Source: Acanthacorydalis orientalis
Lineage: Eukaryota; Arthropoda; Insecta; Megaloptera; Corydalidae
Assembly: GCA_034766995.1 (NCBI GenBank)
Contig: CM068318.1
Coordinates: forward strand, 7,327,001 to 7,391,000
DNA: 64,000 nucleotides
Direction: 5' to 3'
Shown here: in pieces, positions 13,161 to 22,975 of the stretch
How positions within the stretch are numbered: the first letter of the stretch is position 1
Layout: every line of letters starts with the position of its first letter
Notes under the pieces: generated by a model
What the model saw: the letters and a program-made list of their open reading frames with translations, nothing else
Databases searched by the model: none
What the model was told of the DNA's origin: nothing
Translations under genes and position numbers: made by a program

Positions 13161-14128
13161 CAAACTTTCTTTTCCCAGTGTATACGGTCGGGATTAGTGA
13201 GTTTTGAATAACACGAATGTATTTTATATTCTACGGAAGTTAACTGAATCAATATTAATTACTTTTAATAATAATCCGACGCTTTTATAAATACAACACT
13301 TTATAACTTTATAAGTACAATCTGTTCAAATACGCAAGAAATATAAATATTTATAGGGACGGAATGGTTTTTTTTAATACACTGATTATTTCGTTTAACC
13401 AATGTTATTATTAATTGATTATTAAAATCATATTGTATATAAGTAAAAGGATATTCTTATTGTTTATGAATAGTGTTTGATAACGAATCAAAAATCACAC
13501 AGAACTTAAAATTTATTATTCTTTTTTACAAGTCTTAATCAATTAGTAAAAGAAATCATTCGTATTACATCAAATTCTTAAGTAATTAGTTAAAGTACTT
13601 GTATGAATAATTAAGCAATAAAATGTTTTGAAATTATAAAAATATTCAAAATGTAGAAAAAGTATACAAATTAAAAATATCGATATTTCAGTTTTTTTTC
13701 AATAATATTTGTTATAATTTGAAAAAATGTTCTCATATTTATAGTACAGTAATTTGAACAGTTTCTCTTTTTCTTCATCCTATAAAAATATCCCTTTATC
13801 ATCTACGTTAATATCCACGTATGGATGACCTGTTGTTAGATAAAGTCCTCTCATAACTTCTATTTTTATTCATTTTTTGTCATATTTATCTTACTATTTA
13901 AGTGAAATGATAAAATAATATACAGGGAATAAATATAAATAGGAAAGTTTAATATAAAGAAGAAAATTCACATTTCCAGTTTGTATATTTTAGTTATATT
14001 GAAATTCGGTATAAACGGAATTTAATTCTATGATATTATTTTTATTTTTCTAAAGAAAATGACTATATATTATAAATTATGTTAGAAAATTATAAAAATC
14101 AAACTGATGAAATATTACTCTTTTATAG
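13161..14128. other. AT-rich non-coding stretch
   Basis: Nothing recognisable besides homopolymer runs. Confidence 0.55.
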
Positions 14129-14263
14129 AAGTGCTGGTTCCTGCACGCTGCTATTGCCGTTTCCTTCAGTGAAATTCTAAGAATGGATTGTGGAGGGGAA
14201 TCAACTAACAGAGAATACAGCTTTCTCCCTTGGTACAACCCCTGAAATTGCTGATCTAATCAG
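14129..14263 (+). other. Candidate internal exon, possibly a pseudo-exon
   Basis: A 135-bp segment of balanced base composition in very AT-rich DNA. It is preceded by an acceptor-like TATTACTCTTTTATAG and ends in CAG followed by GTATGT, a good donor. The frame starting at 14,130 reads AGSCTLLLPFPSVKF, a TAA stop, then EWIVEGNQLTENTAFSLG and TTPEIADLIR, which looks protein-like. The frame starting at 14,129 is open for 38 codons (KCWFLHAAIAVSFSEILR onward) before a stop. I recognise no family in either. It could be a real exon of an untranslated or non-coding transcript, a coding exon with a nonsense change, or a fragment of a decayed transposon. No partner exon is evident nearby. Confidence 0.35.
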
Positions 14264-14859
14264 GTATGTTCACAGTTATTATAATATTGTTATTCGAATG
14301 TTCCTATATATTAAAAATATTGTGTAAACTATTTAAATATACCCTTTTTAAGAACTTGTCGAAGGACGAACCCTTTTTTAAACTAATGCTTATTTTAATT
14401 AATTCAATCATTAGTTGTCATCGTGACGAATCTAAAATAATTTTCTGACCTTGTTTATAAATTATAATTAATGCTCATAATTTGAACTACAGTCCAAATA
14501 TATTATTTAAAATTATAATTTAATGTAATTTAAAGAATGATTTTTGCGTCAATTTATTTCTTAAATATTAAGACAAGAATATTAATTTATGAAAAGAAAT
14601 TAAAACTCAATGAACGCAACAATATTAAAACTTGTTAATGAAAATGTATATACGACTAATAAAAAAACTTATATGAGCTTTTAAACGATACAGTGAACTT
14701 CTCACTTAATAAAGAAAATAGCATAGAGGGAAGCGAAAAAAAGTCGACGCAAATTTTTCAAAAAGTTTTATGAAGAAATTAACACATTTTTGTGCACACC
14801 ATCTATTCCCCTTGCAATGTTCTCTGAACAAACTACATGCATAATGTAATTCAGTGACA
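14264..14859. other. AT-rich non-coding stretch
   Basis: No feature recognised. The plus-strand 60-codon open frame 14,266-14,448 continues out of the candidate donor and is Ile/Leu-rich low-complexity. Confidence 0.5.
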
Positions 14860-15010
14860 GCCGCTATGTCCTGTCAGAAAGTTCGCGTGAAGCAAATGCG
14901 CACGGAATTTCGTTGGAAAAGGGTGCCGACGTTCCCGAAGGGCGACGTCGACAACACATCGCCGCGTCTGTCGGCTGCGAGCGAACGGGCGTAACTACTG
15001 CTCTATGTCG
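14860..15010. other. GC- and CpG-rich patch
   Basis: A 150-bp block with dense CpG (gaagggcgacgtcgacaac, atcgccgcgtctgtcgg, gagcgaacgggcg) between AT-rich flanks. No open frame or splice site assigned. Candidate regulatory or untranslated sequence. Confidence 0.35.
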
Positions 15011-15192
15011 TATTTTGTCGTTTTATACTTTCGTGATTAACTTGACTTTATTGTTATGATGGACTGTCAATTGATAATTAACGTTGTTGACACAAACGTT
15101 ATTGTTCCAACGGTGTAATTGAGTTTTGTAAAATTTAATGCCAGGATATTTTGATGCCATTAAATTTTATCCTGTTAATAGCTAACAAGTTG

Positions 15193-15194
<2 letters not shown>

Positions 15195-15234
<40 letters not shown>
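15195..15234. repeat. (AT)20 microsatellite
   Basis: Forty uninterrupted bases of AT dinucleotide. Confidence 0.95.
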
Positions 15235-15237
<3 letters not shown>

Positions 15238-15489
15238 TATTTATGTTGAAAACGTTTTATGTCCATAATTTCATTATAAAATTAGATAGTTAATAATGTT
15301 TTCAATTAAAGTGTAAAATAGTTAGAGTTTATTCAATATAAAACTTTAGTGAGATATTTATATCCGAGTGAATGATATGCCGAGATGCTAAACAATATTT
15401 TTTAGTCTGAATCTCGGTTTCTAACATTAAAGGAGAATTCGCGGTATCATTTCTTATTTTGTAAATTTGAATATAAATCTGTTATACAG

Positions 15490-16552
15490 CGAGCGTCCAA
15501 AAAATTTTCCAGATTTTAAAGGTTGACAAAAAAGGCATGGTAAATGCTATTTAAAATTTTATTACATAATGTAGAAGTACATGGAGTACAGTTGATTTTT
15601 CATTGATTTTGAGTGTGATATCGTCTATACGGTGGGATTCATTCACTTTACACATTTGTAGTTGATTTATGAACTTTTTCATTGCTCTGTAGGTCATTTT
15701 AGGCGCTATTGATTCAATTTATTGGTATATAGCAACCTTCAGTTTATTAATGGTTGTTGGCCGATGTTTGTAGACTACAGATTTCAGATGGTCTTAAAGA
15801 AGTGAGTAATAAGGAGCAAGATCGGGTGAAGATATAGGCCACCCAACGTCACCACCGGGTACAGAGATAAAGTGCCTTGGAAAAATTTCTCTCAAAACTT
15901 CTATTGGTCTACTCGATGTGTGAGCGATAGCCCCAACTTGTTAAAACCACACTTTCGGATTTCCAAGTTTGGCGAGCTTCGGTTCCAAGAAGTTCCGTGG
16001 GGTTTCCACATATCGATGGGAGGTTATAGTAACAGGTTTGCCTTCCTGTTCAAAAAAGCAAGGGCCATAAACAACAAAATACTCGCAAATAGTGACACGT
16101 TGGTTGTATGGAGGCTTTTCATGAAGTTGATGAGGATTATTTTCCGCCCAGTAATGAAAATTCTGCTTGTTAACGTAGCCAGACAAATAAAAGTGAAGTT
16201 CGTCATTTATGAACAGGATAGCGTTTGTAGGAATATTTTGAAGGGTACCCTCACAACAACCCATTCGGTTCTCCCAGTCACGTTCCTTGTGTTTCTTAAC
16301 AACCATTATTTTGTACGCATGAAACTTAAGATCGGCATGTAAAATTCTTCTGACAGTTCGGTCATAAAACCCCAAAACAGAAGCACGTTTAGGGGCTGAA
16401 CGTTTGGGAAATTGTACAATGGACTGTTTCACAACGTTGACATTTTCTGGCATCTGAACGCTCCGTGGTCTTTCAGCAGGTTTTCGTTTTAACGTCGAAC
16501 TTCTGAACCTTCTGAAACTTCTGAAAATGATGGCATTGTCATCGAAATGCAC
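15490..16552 (-). mobile_element. Decayed Tc1/mariner-superfamily transposon fragment
   Basis: The minus strand encodes most of a transposase. The likely 3' terminus is at about 15,493 (GCGTCCAAAAAATTTTCCAG read on the plus strand). No matching inverted terminus is seen beyond 16,552, where the sequence passes into a short dispersed repeat. The 5' part with the first DNA-binding helix is therefore missing or replaced. Confidence 0.75.
15500..16552 (-). pseudogene. Tc1/mariner-superfamily (IS630-like) transposase pseudogene
   Basis: A 203-codon open part (16,552-15,941) carries the second half of the DNA-binding region (LKRKPAERPRSVQMPENVNV; DRTVRRILHADLKFHAYKI) and the catalytic domain block INDELHFYLSGYVNKQNF followed by HYWAENNPHQLHEKP, characteristic of this transposase group and including the first catalytic Asp. 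After a stop, the frame continues as QVGAIAHTSSRPIEVLREIF, where the family has QDGAT, so the second Asp is Val. Then comes PISSPDLAPYYSLL, stop, DHLKS, where the third acidic residue is Tyr. The N-terminal about 80 residues are absent. With two of three catalytic positions changed and several stops, it is inactive. Codons MHFDDNAIIF at its start fall in a repeat present elsewhere without the transposase. Confidence 0.85.
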
Positions 16553-16690
16553 ATAAAAAATAATCTAAAATAATTAATAATGATTTTTTGAACACTTTTG
16601 ATCAGAAGGGTTTTTGTGATTAGTGGGGTGAAAAAGTAATTCATTTGCGAAAGTGAATTCAGACAGTGTCAGAACTGTATTGTGGCAAAC
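16520..16690 (+). repeat. Short dispersed repeat family, copy 3
   Basis: Runs from AAAATGATGGCATTGTCATC through GAACACTTTTGATCAGAAGG to GATTAGTGGGGTGAAAAAGT and GCGAAAGTGAATT. The best preserved copy, useful as a reference. It overlaps the first codons of the transposase relic. Confidence 0.55.
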
Positions 16691-16849
16691 AGAAGTTCTT
16701 AATAAAATTACAACTCATTGGAATTAATGGGGTCTTTATTATTTGATTTTAAATACAATATTTTTAATTCAATTGAAAACTTTTTTGATGTATGCGGTTA
16801 TACAAAACTTTGCATAGAAAATTTCTTGCGTGGAGAAGTACATTCAACT

Positions 16850-16851
<2 letters not shown>

Positions 16852-16895
<44 letters not shown>
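16852..16895. repeat. (AT)22 microsatellite
   Basis: Forty-four uninterrupted bases of TA dinucleotide. Confidence 0.95.
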
Positions 16896-16897
<2 letters not shown>

Positions 16898-17029
16898 GTT
16901 GATAAGAAATGCAGGAACAAGATAATCAGGATTAAAACTCATTTAATACGGTTCGTCGACAAGGTTTACCATCGAACAAAACGAACACAAACACATAATA
17001 TAAAACCTTATACCGAATAATAAAAATAT

Positions 17030-17350
17030 AATTGACATATCTGCAGCAGACATTGCAATCGAGGGGCCAGTCAGAAGTTCGTCGAAAGAACTCTTTACGT
17101 TTCCGCTCGATGTTTGTGTCGTCGCCAGCGCAAGACACTCTGTCACGTTAAGACGCTTGACGTAATTAAAACTCGTCAGCGGCGTTTCCTTGTTCTCGTT
17201 TTTAATCTGCGAACTTTTACCACATCATCAAACGCTCGTTCCTGTTTTATAACGTTTCTTTGGAGTGCTCGCCCAGACTTTCGGTACTTATTCATCGTTA
17301 AGTTTTTGCTGTCTTTTTGTTTCACTCGCGCTTTAACGGACGGATGATTA
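17030..17350. other. CpG-containing patch
   Basis: Richer in CpG (gttcgtcgaaagaac, ttccgctcgatg, gtcagcggcgtttcc, ctttaacggacggatg). Short open frames overlap on both strands without known motifs. Function unknown. Confidence 0.3.
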
Positions 17351-18296
17351 GTCGGTTGAGTATGAACGGTACGGTTAACCGAATAAATTTGCAGAATTAT
17401 TCGTTAATAACGTTTATACGGATTCTTAGATCAATATATAATTCGATGTTTAAGGCAGGTATAAATACAATAATAGAAATATCCCAAATTAAAAAAAAGA
17501 TTCTTATTGGAAACCATAATGAAATACAAGACCGATTTTAATATTTCTAAACAATATTGTATCTATTAAATGTGCATTAAGTGGATTAAGTATTTATAAT
17601 AATTAATTGAATAGTGTGTCATATCTTTTAAAATACCTGTATTGTGTGATAAATTTTAATTTATTAGTAAAAAAATACTTATTAATTATAATCATTTATC
17701 AGATATTAAATTCAAAACTAAAATAAAAATTTCTGTTAATTAAGCAAATTTATTTTATTATTTTATGAAATTAAGGAATATATTTATTTCAAAAATAATA
17801 TATTATAAATATTTGAAAATTTGATATTTTTTAATTGGAAGTAATTGGATTAATAGTATTTTAAATATTTGCATTTAGAAATATTTTTTCACAAAATTTT
17901 AAAATTACAATGATTAATTATTATGGCGACCATCCATTTGAGTCACTTGGATTTTCTGTTTTCTATACTAGTTTCGGCACTTGTACGATCTTTAAGCAGA
18001 TGTTTGACATCTAATTTATTGAGTTATTTTAAATATAATACAGAAGATAAATTCAAAAGATCTAAAACGACTAAAAATACTAGAAAAGTGCATCAATGAT
18101 CTTACAAATATAAAGAACAGTTATAAAATTGAATAAAACATTACATAATGTGAGTTTTTATAAGATAGAATGTTATATATGAAATTTGCATGTGTTTATT
18201 AATTTATGAGTTTTTTGTGTTAAGGTTTTGTAAACAGTTTTATGTCTGAATGCAAACAATGTAGTAAAATGTTATGAAGTGTTCCTCAAAATGTGT

Positions 18297-18298
<2 letters not shown>
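17351..18298. other. AT-rich non-coding stretch
   Basis: Nothing recognised. Confidence 0.6.

Positions 18299-18334
<36 letters not shown>
18299..18334. repeat. (AT)18 microsatellite
   Basis: Uninterrupted AT units ending at ATGCATG. Confidence 0.95.
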
Positions 18335-18337
<3 letters not shown>

Positions 18338-18349
18338 TGTTTATTGTCA

Positions 18350-18720
18350 ACATTTTGTGCACTGCCAGTTGTCCAAACTGTTATAGAATCAGCACTAACT
18401 GGCACACTGTTGTCCCGCGTTCGTGAGCAAACAATACTCCGTTGAGTTATAAAAGTTGTCGTGGCATAAAACAACTCGTTATAATAAAATAGCGAGGTGC
18501 AAATGTGGTAATAACCTGAACGTCGACAGACACGCCAAGCGACCGGCATGTGCACCGCTATATAGAAATGAAACAATAATTTATATGTAACCGCAGAGTT
18601 TGCAGTCCTTTCAGCTCGGTTACTGCTACAACATAACTGACATAATTATCGTTTCCGTTTTGCAACATATCCGAAAAACTTCAATGGCAATAAGTGCCCG
18701 AGAACTTTTCGAATAATTCC
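18350..18720. other. CpG-containing patch
   Basis: Moderately GC-rich (gttgtcccgcgttcgtg, gaacgtcgacagacacgcc, gcgaccggcatgtg). A 96-codon minus-strand open frame (18,576-18,286) covers part of it but ends in translated microsatellite and has no recognisable domain. Confidence 0.3.
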
Positions 18721-18984
18721 GTTTTTATTATGATTTGTAGTTAACGGATGACATCTTGTTGGAATAGTTATGATATGCTTTTATACTAAAGAATGCACGT
18801 TAAATTTTCGTCTAAAGAAAATGTGAGTGTTTTATGATTCCAAAGTGCAGAACTGAATAGATCGAAACGATATTTGAAAGTTTTCCATTCAAATTCATTT
18901 GATTTATAAGAATAAAATTTTGTATAAAGGGTACGTTCCGAATGTAGATTTTGTAAAAGAATTATTTACTGAACGAATATTGAT

Positions 18985-18988
<4 letters not shown>

Positions 18989-19047
<59 letters not shown>
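18989..19047. repeat. (AT)n microsatellite
   Basis: Fifty-nine uninterrupted bases of TA dinucleotide. Confidence 0.95.
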
Positions 19048-19049
<2 letters not shown>

Positions 19050-19520
19050 TACAGAAAGAACACATAAAGTTACAAAAGTCAATATCACCCTTCATTTAAT
19101 AAGTAATGGAACAAAGAGGAAAGTAGAAATACTAAGACCCTCAGTTTATGAGCAATAATCCAGATTCTTGTAGGGTGAAAATAAATGGTTTTATAATAGA
19201 GCATGTCGACAAGTGTATTTTTCTAGACTAAATGGCTAAGAAAAACCATTCTATGTTAGTGTCAAGGAGGGTAAATAAACGATGAATGACACATTGACGA
19301 TTAGAATAAACTGTTTAAAATTGGTTGTTAAAGTTTTCTCACGATTTGACATGATAAATTATTGACTAAATTATTAGCCTGGATTTTATTTCTTAATTAT
19401 ATATTTTGAAATGTTAACAAATGTTTTTCATTTTGTATCTCTTGTTTGATATTTTATTATAAATTGTGATTTTTTTTAGTACAAATATTTTGAGATAGAA
19501 ATAATTATCAAGTGTAAAAA

Positions 19521-20032
19521 GTAATTCGGTGCTTTTATATTGAATCAATCATAACTCTATTATGATTGATTATAAAAATATTCTCTCACCGTTTTAGGAT
19601 TTGGAAGTGTCAACCTTAACATTTAAAAAACTATATATCTTGACCAAGCCGTTGATATAACATCAAAAAACAGTAGTGCACATAATGTTGTTCGAAAATA
19701 AGCTTATTATCCATTGCAAACTTTTCGCATTCCAGTAGAAAAAAATACTGCCAAATCCGCGGGATAGATTTGATCAGTGTGAGAGGAAGGTTTTGTGCCG
19801 CATAAAAGATGAAAAAATACTTAAAAGGTCCGAAAATGTATTACAACTTGATCGACTCAAAGTCGCTATCTTTTTTCGACAAAGCATTCATCATTAATCC
19901 TACAGATGGAGCAAAGTTATATAAAATAATGAGCGATATTTTGAGGATTGAAATGTGTTTCATTTTTCAGTAAACATTCATTTTCTATAAAAAAGTCTAT
20001 TCATTTTCTATAACCGAATTAATTGGTAGACC
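19521..20032 (+). mobile_element. MITE-like element, copy 1
   Basis: Aligns along its length with 54,651-55,096: AATTCGGTGCTTTTATATTG at the start, then TTGAATCAATCATA, GTAGGATTT-type word, AACATTTAAAAA, AAACAGTAGT, TTTCGCATTCCA, TCCGAAAATG, and ACTCAAAGTCGCTATC. The end has ATAACCGAATTAATT, an imperfect inverted match to the start. No coding capacity. A short internal duplication of CATTTTCTATAA near the right end makes this copy longer. Confidence 0.6.
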
Positions 20033-20093
20033 TAACATAATCAATTTAATTCCGAAAATATATATTGAATTGAACATATATTAAATGTGTACC

Positions 20094-20096
<3 letters not shown>

Positions 20097-20153
<57 letters not shown>
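20097..20153. repeat. (AT)n microsatellite
   Basis: Fifty-seven uninterrupted bases of TA dinucleotide. Confidence 0.95.
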
Positions 20154-20156
<3 letters not shown>

Positions 20157-20469
20157 CGTATCTCCTTATATCAAAAGAACATTCCGCTTGAAAAACTATA
20201 CTTTAAATTGACAAGACGATCAAAATTTCCAAAAAAGCGGAGAACGAGCCCTCAGCCAAAGCCGCGTCGCTCACGAAACAATTTCATTGTAATATCATTA
20301 CAAATAAGAAAACAATTTAAAATATCATCATCGTCATCACAGACGGTCGAGTTTATCAATTAGTTTGAAGGTCGCATTTTGAGGTGAGTCTTTATATGGA
20401 ACTTAATAACAATTCCGTGTAATAAAGGAATGGAGTAATTGCAATAACGACGAAGTAGTACTAACATAA

Positions 20470-20910
20470 AAGGAGCGAATAAACATACACACCGTTGGAA
20501 AACAACCGTCGGCCGCGTCCCGTGCCCTTCCTGCGCCGGCAGCCGTTCTGGCGAGTTCGAAACGCGGCCAGGCTGCTTGGTATTTTACTTTTCTGGCGTT
20601 TGTCTCGGCTCATAAATTTGAGCGCCGTCAGCGAACAAAGCGGCTGCGGATTCGCTTTGCACTCTGGTGGGAGTCTGTGTATGTACTATACGGGATATGA
20701 ACGCACGCGTATGGGTATTATACACATATACACGATATATATATATATATACACACACACACGAATGTGTGTGTGAGTATACGACCGCTCATATACTTGC
20801 ACGCAACACACATATGCGTGGCGTTTTGACGTCGCAATAACAAATGCTGAACGAAGAGTGCTATTATCGGACGTAAAAGTCTGTTTATCACACCCCGAGC
20901 ACGTAGAGGA
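20470..20910. other. GC- and CpG-rich patch
   Basis: The strongest GC block outside the satellite (ggccgcgtcccgtgccctt, ctgcgccggcagccg, aaacgcggccaggctgc, gagcgccgtcagcg). A plus-strand frame from 20,495 (93 codons, Arg-rich) passes through it and ends in translated microsatellite; no domain is seen. A donor-like GAGGTGAGT lies just upstream at 20,380. Candidate promoter, 5' exon or enhancer. Confidence 0.35.
20734..20775. repeat. (AT)n(AC)n(GT)n compound repeat with hairpin
   Basis: AT units are followed by CACACACAC (20,754-20,762), the loop GAAT, then GTGTGTGTG (20,767-20,775). The two arms are perfectly complementary. Confidence 0.8.
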
Positions 20911-21149
20911 AACAAGGAAAACAGTTTATAAACTAAGCTAGTGATAAATTACACCCACAACTTTAATTATTTTAATAATAACCGTTTGTTTGTTTAAATA
21001 AATGTATTTAATAACGTGAACAGTTTTTATATGTTTATAATTTTTGTTCATATGTTCGATCAGATTTTTTTTATGATAATTAGTTCGTTTAATCATATAA
21101 ATTAATAATAATTAAAACCAATGGTTTTATTTTGTTAGTTTTCTTTATT

Positions 21150-21235
21150 ACGACCCAGTGGGATTCGTTCCCTAATCGCTACGCTCGTCGACCACTGGGG
21201 AGCTCCGCCCTCACTCGCTTCGCCCGCTGTCGTTA
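21150..21235. repeat. GC-rich block with an 8-bp inverted repeat
   Basis: CCCAGTGG (21,154-21,161) and CCACTGGG (21,192-21,199) enclose a CpG-rich loop (TTCCCTAATCGCTACGCTCG). They are followed by GAGCTCCGCCCTCACTCGCT and CGCCCGCTGTCG. The composition is unlike the AT-rich flanks, suggesting an inserted element. The identity is unknown. Confidence 0.45.
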
Positions 21236-22050
21236 AGTATTAACAATTTTTGAATTAAAAATGATATATTTAATGAAACATATAATTTTTGGATATTGCT
21301 TAATGAAATTTATCTTTTGATTTCAAATGAAACCGTGAAAATAGTGAAACTGAAAAGAAAACTTATTATAATTTACTGTAAACTTATTCTTATACTTCTA
21401 TGTACACGATATTAGTCATTGATTTGTGTTCTTCTGTACACTGAAACTTGATACCCTACTTAGAAGTACATCTGGAGCAGCCGTATGCTACTCGCTTATA
21501 CTGCCAATACATTTCTCTGGTTAGGGAATGTAAATGCCACACGTGACACTGCCAATAGTTTATTCTCGAACCTTTCGTTCGCTCTTGTCGCGCTCATTCA
21601 TTACGTGCGCATTGAAAATGTAAACAAACAAATCTAAATCTGTAATGTTGGTCGTTTTTGTTCAGTACAAAAATGTCTCAAGTATAATTTTGAGAAAATT
21701 GAAACAAAGTTAAATTCCTTCAATGTCCGAGCTGATGAAACAAATTATTTGTGTAAAATAATGTGCATTTGGGTAATGAGAATTTTTTAAACTCGCGCTC
21801 AGAAATAATGACATACCACTAGTACCGCCACATCAAGTTTACAGGGGGTTTACAGGGGAATTTTTAACAAGAACATCATCTTAAAAGAATATATATAATA
21901 ATATTTCCATATTTTGGAATTTATAAAATGATGAAATTTCAATCTAAATTTATATTAGAACAACAGTATTGATGATAATTAATTATAGGTCATTTTGATA
22001 AAAAAATTACTAGATTTGAAATATTAAAATTGGAACAATTTATCTATTAA

Positions 22051-22052
<2 letters not shown>
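21236..22052. other. AT-rich stretch with a mixed-composition middle
   Basis: No gene. 21,430-21,640 is less AT-rich and may be a decayed element. At 21,838-21,858 the word TTTACAGGGG occurs twice in tandem. Nothing else recognised. Confidence 0.45.

Positions 22053-22096
<44 letters not shown>
22053..22096. repeat. (AT)22 microsatellite
   Basis: Uninterrupted AT units. Confidence 0.95.
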
Positions 22097-22098
<2 letters not shown>

Positions 22099-22384
22099 CT
22101 AGATTTTTAAAACAAGGACATAAATTTATGTCAATTTAAAAAGGTAAAATTGAATTGATTTATGTATAAACTTATTATAAAGAAATTAAACTAAATTCAA
22201 ACTAAAATATTTATTCTAATTTGACATTAGAAGAATACAAATAAATCTGAATTACACAAAGGTACGGCGTTTTAAGTGAAAGTTAAGTTAACAAAGAATT
22301 CAATACTTTTGGGTATTGAGTACCTTAAAGTTTTTAAATTACTATCTTAAATAGTTCACGCATTGTTATTGTCGGCACTATAAA

Positions 22385-22520
22385 TAAATGTACTTTTACT
22401 TTATAATTTTTCTCATTCTCTCACAGATCAAAAAGGTTTTTTTTTTAGTAATGATATTAAATAATTGTTTGATTGATCATTTTGATTCTTGTTTATGCCT
22501 ATTTCAATAGCAATAATGAT
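22385..22520 (-). repeat. Short dispersed repeat family, copy 4
   Basis: On the reverse strand it reads GGCATAAACAAGAATCAAAA, TGATCAATC, then CTTTTTGATCTGTGAG and GAGAAAAATTA, in the same order as the other copies. The only copy in reverse orientation. Confidence 0.4.
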
Positions 22521-22916
22521 CACCCTCAGAGTATTAAGGTAGTGATAGAGTTTATTTTTAAATACTATTTACATTCAATATTTTACATCAAAAACACTTT
22601 TTCTCGTTTATTAGATTTTTCAAAAAATAAAATCCATGTTATGATAATTTCTTTTTGTTATAAAATTAAACTCTATTGTATATTGTTTTTCTTTTTAAAT
22701 CGTAATAAGATAAGTTTATTTAGAAACCTACATCGACTCAAATAACACATTGATTGAATTGTAGTGAATAGTATTAAGCTTAGTTCAAACCACTTTCGTG
22801 TTTGCCTGTGATGGTATTGAGTCTTAACAACAAAAATATATAGTAACATTGTATAAGTATTTTCTGATGTTAAACTGTACACCTTGTACCATTTTCCTCT
22901 ACATATGTATCTGTAA

Positions 22917-22917
<1 letters not shown>

Positions 22918-22970
<53 letters not shown>
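22918..22970. repeat. (AT)n microsatellite
   Basis: Fifty-three uninterrupted bases. Confidence 0.95.

Positions 22971-22975
<5 letters not shown>

Noticed and set aside
15872..16342. 156-codon plus-strand open frame
   Set aside because: It is the antisense shadow of the Tc1/mariner-superfamily transposase pseudogene, whose family motifs are on the minus strand.
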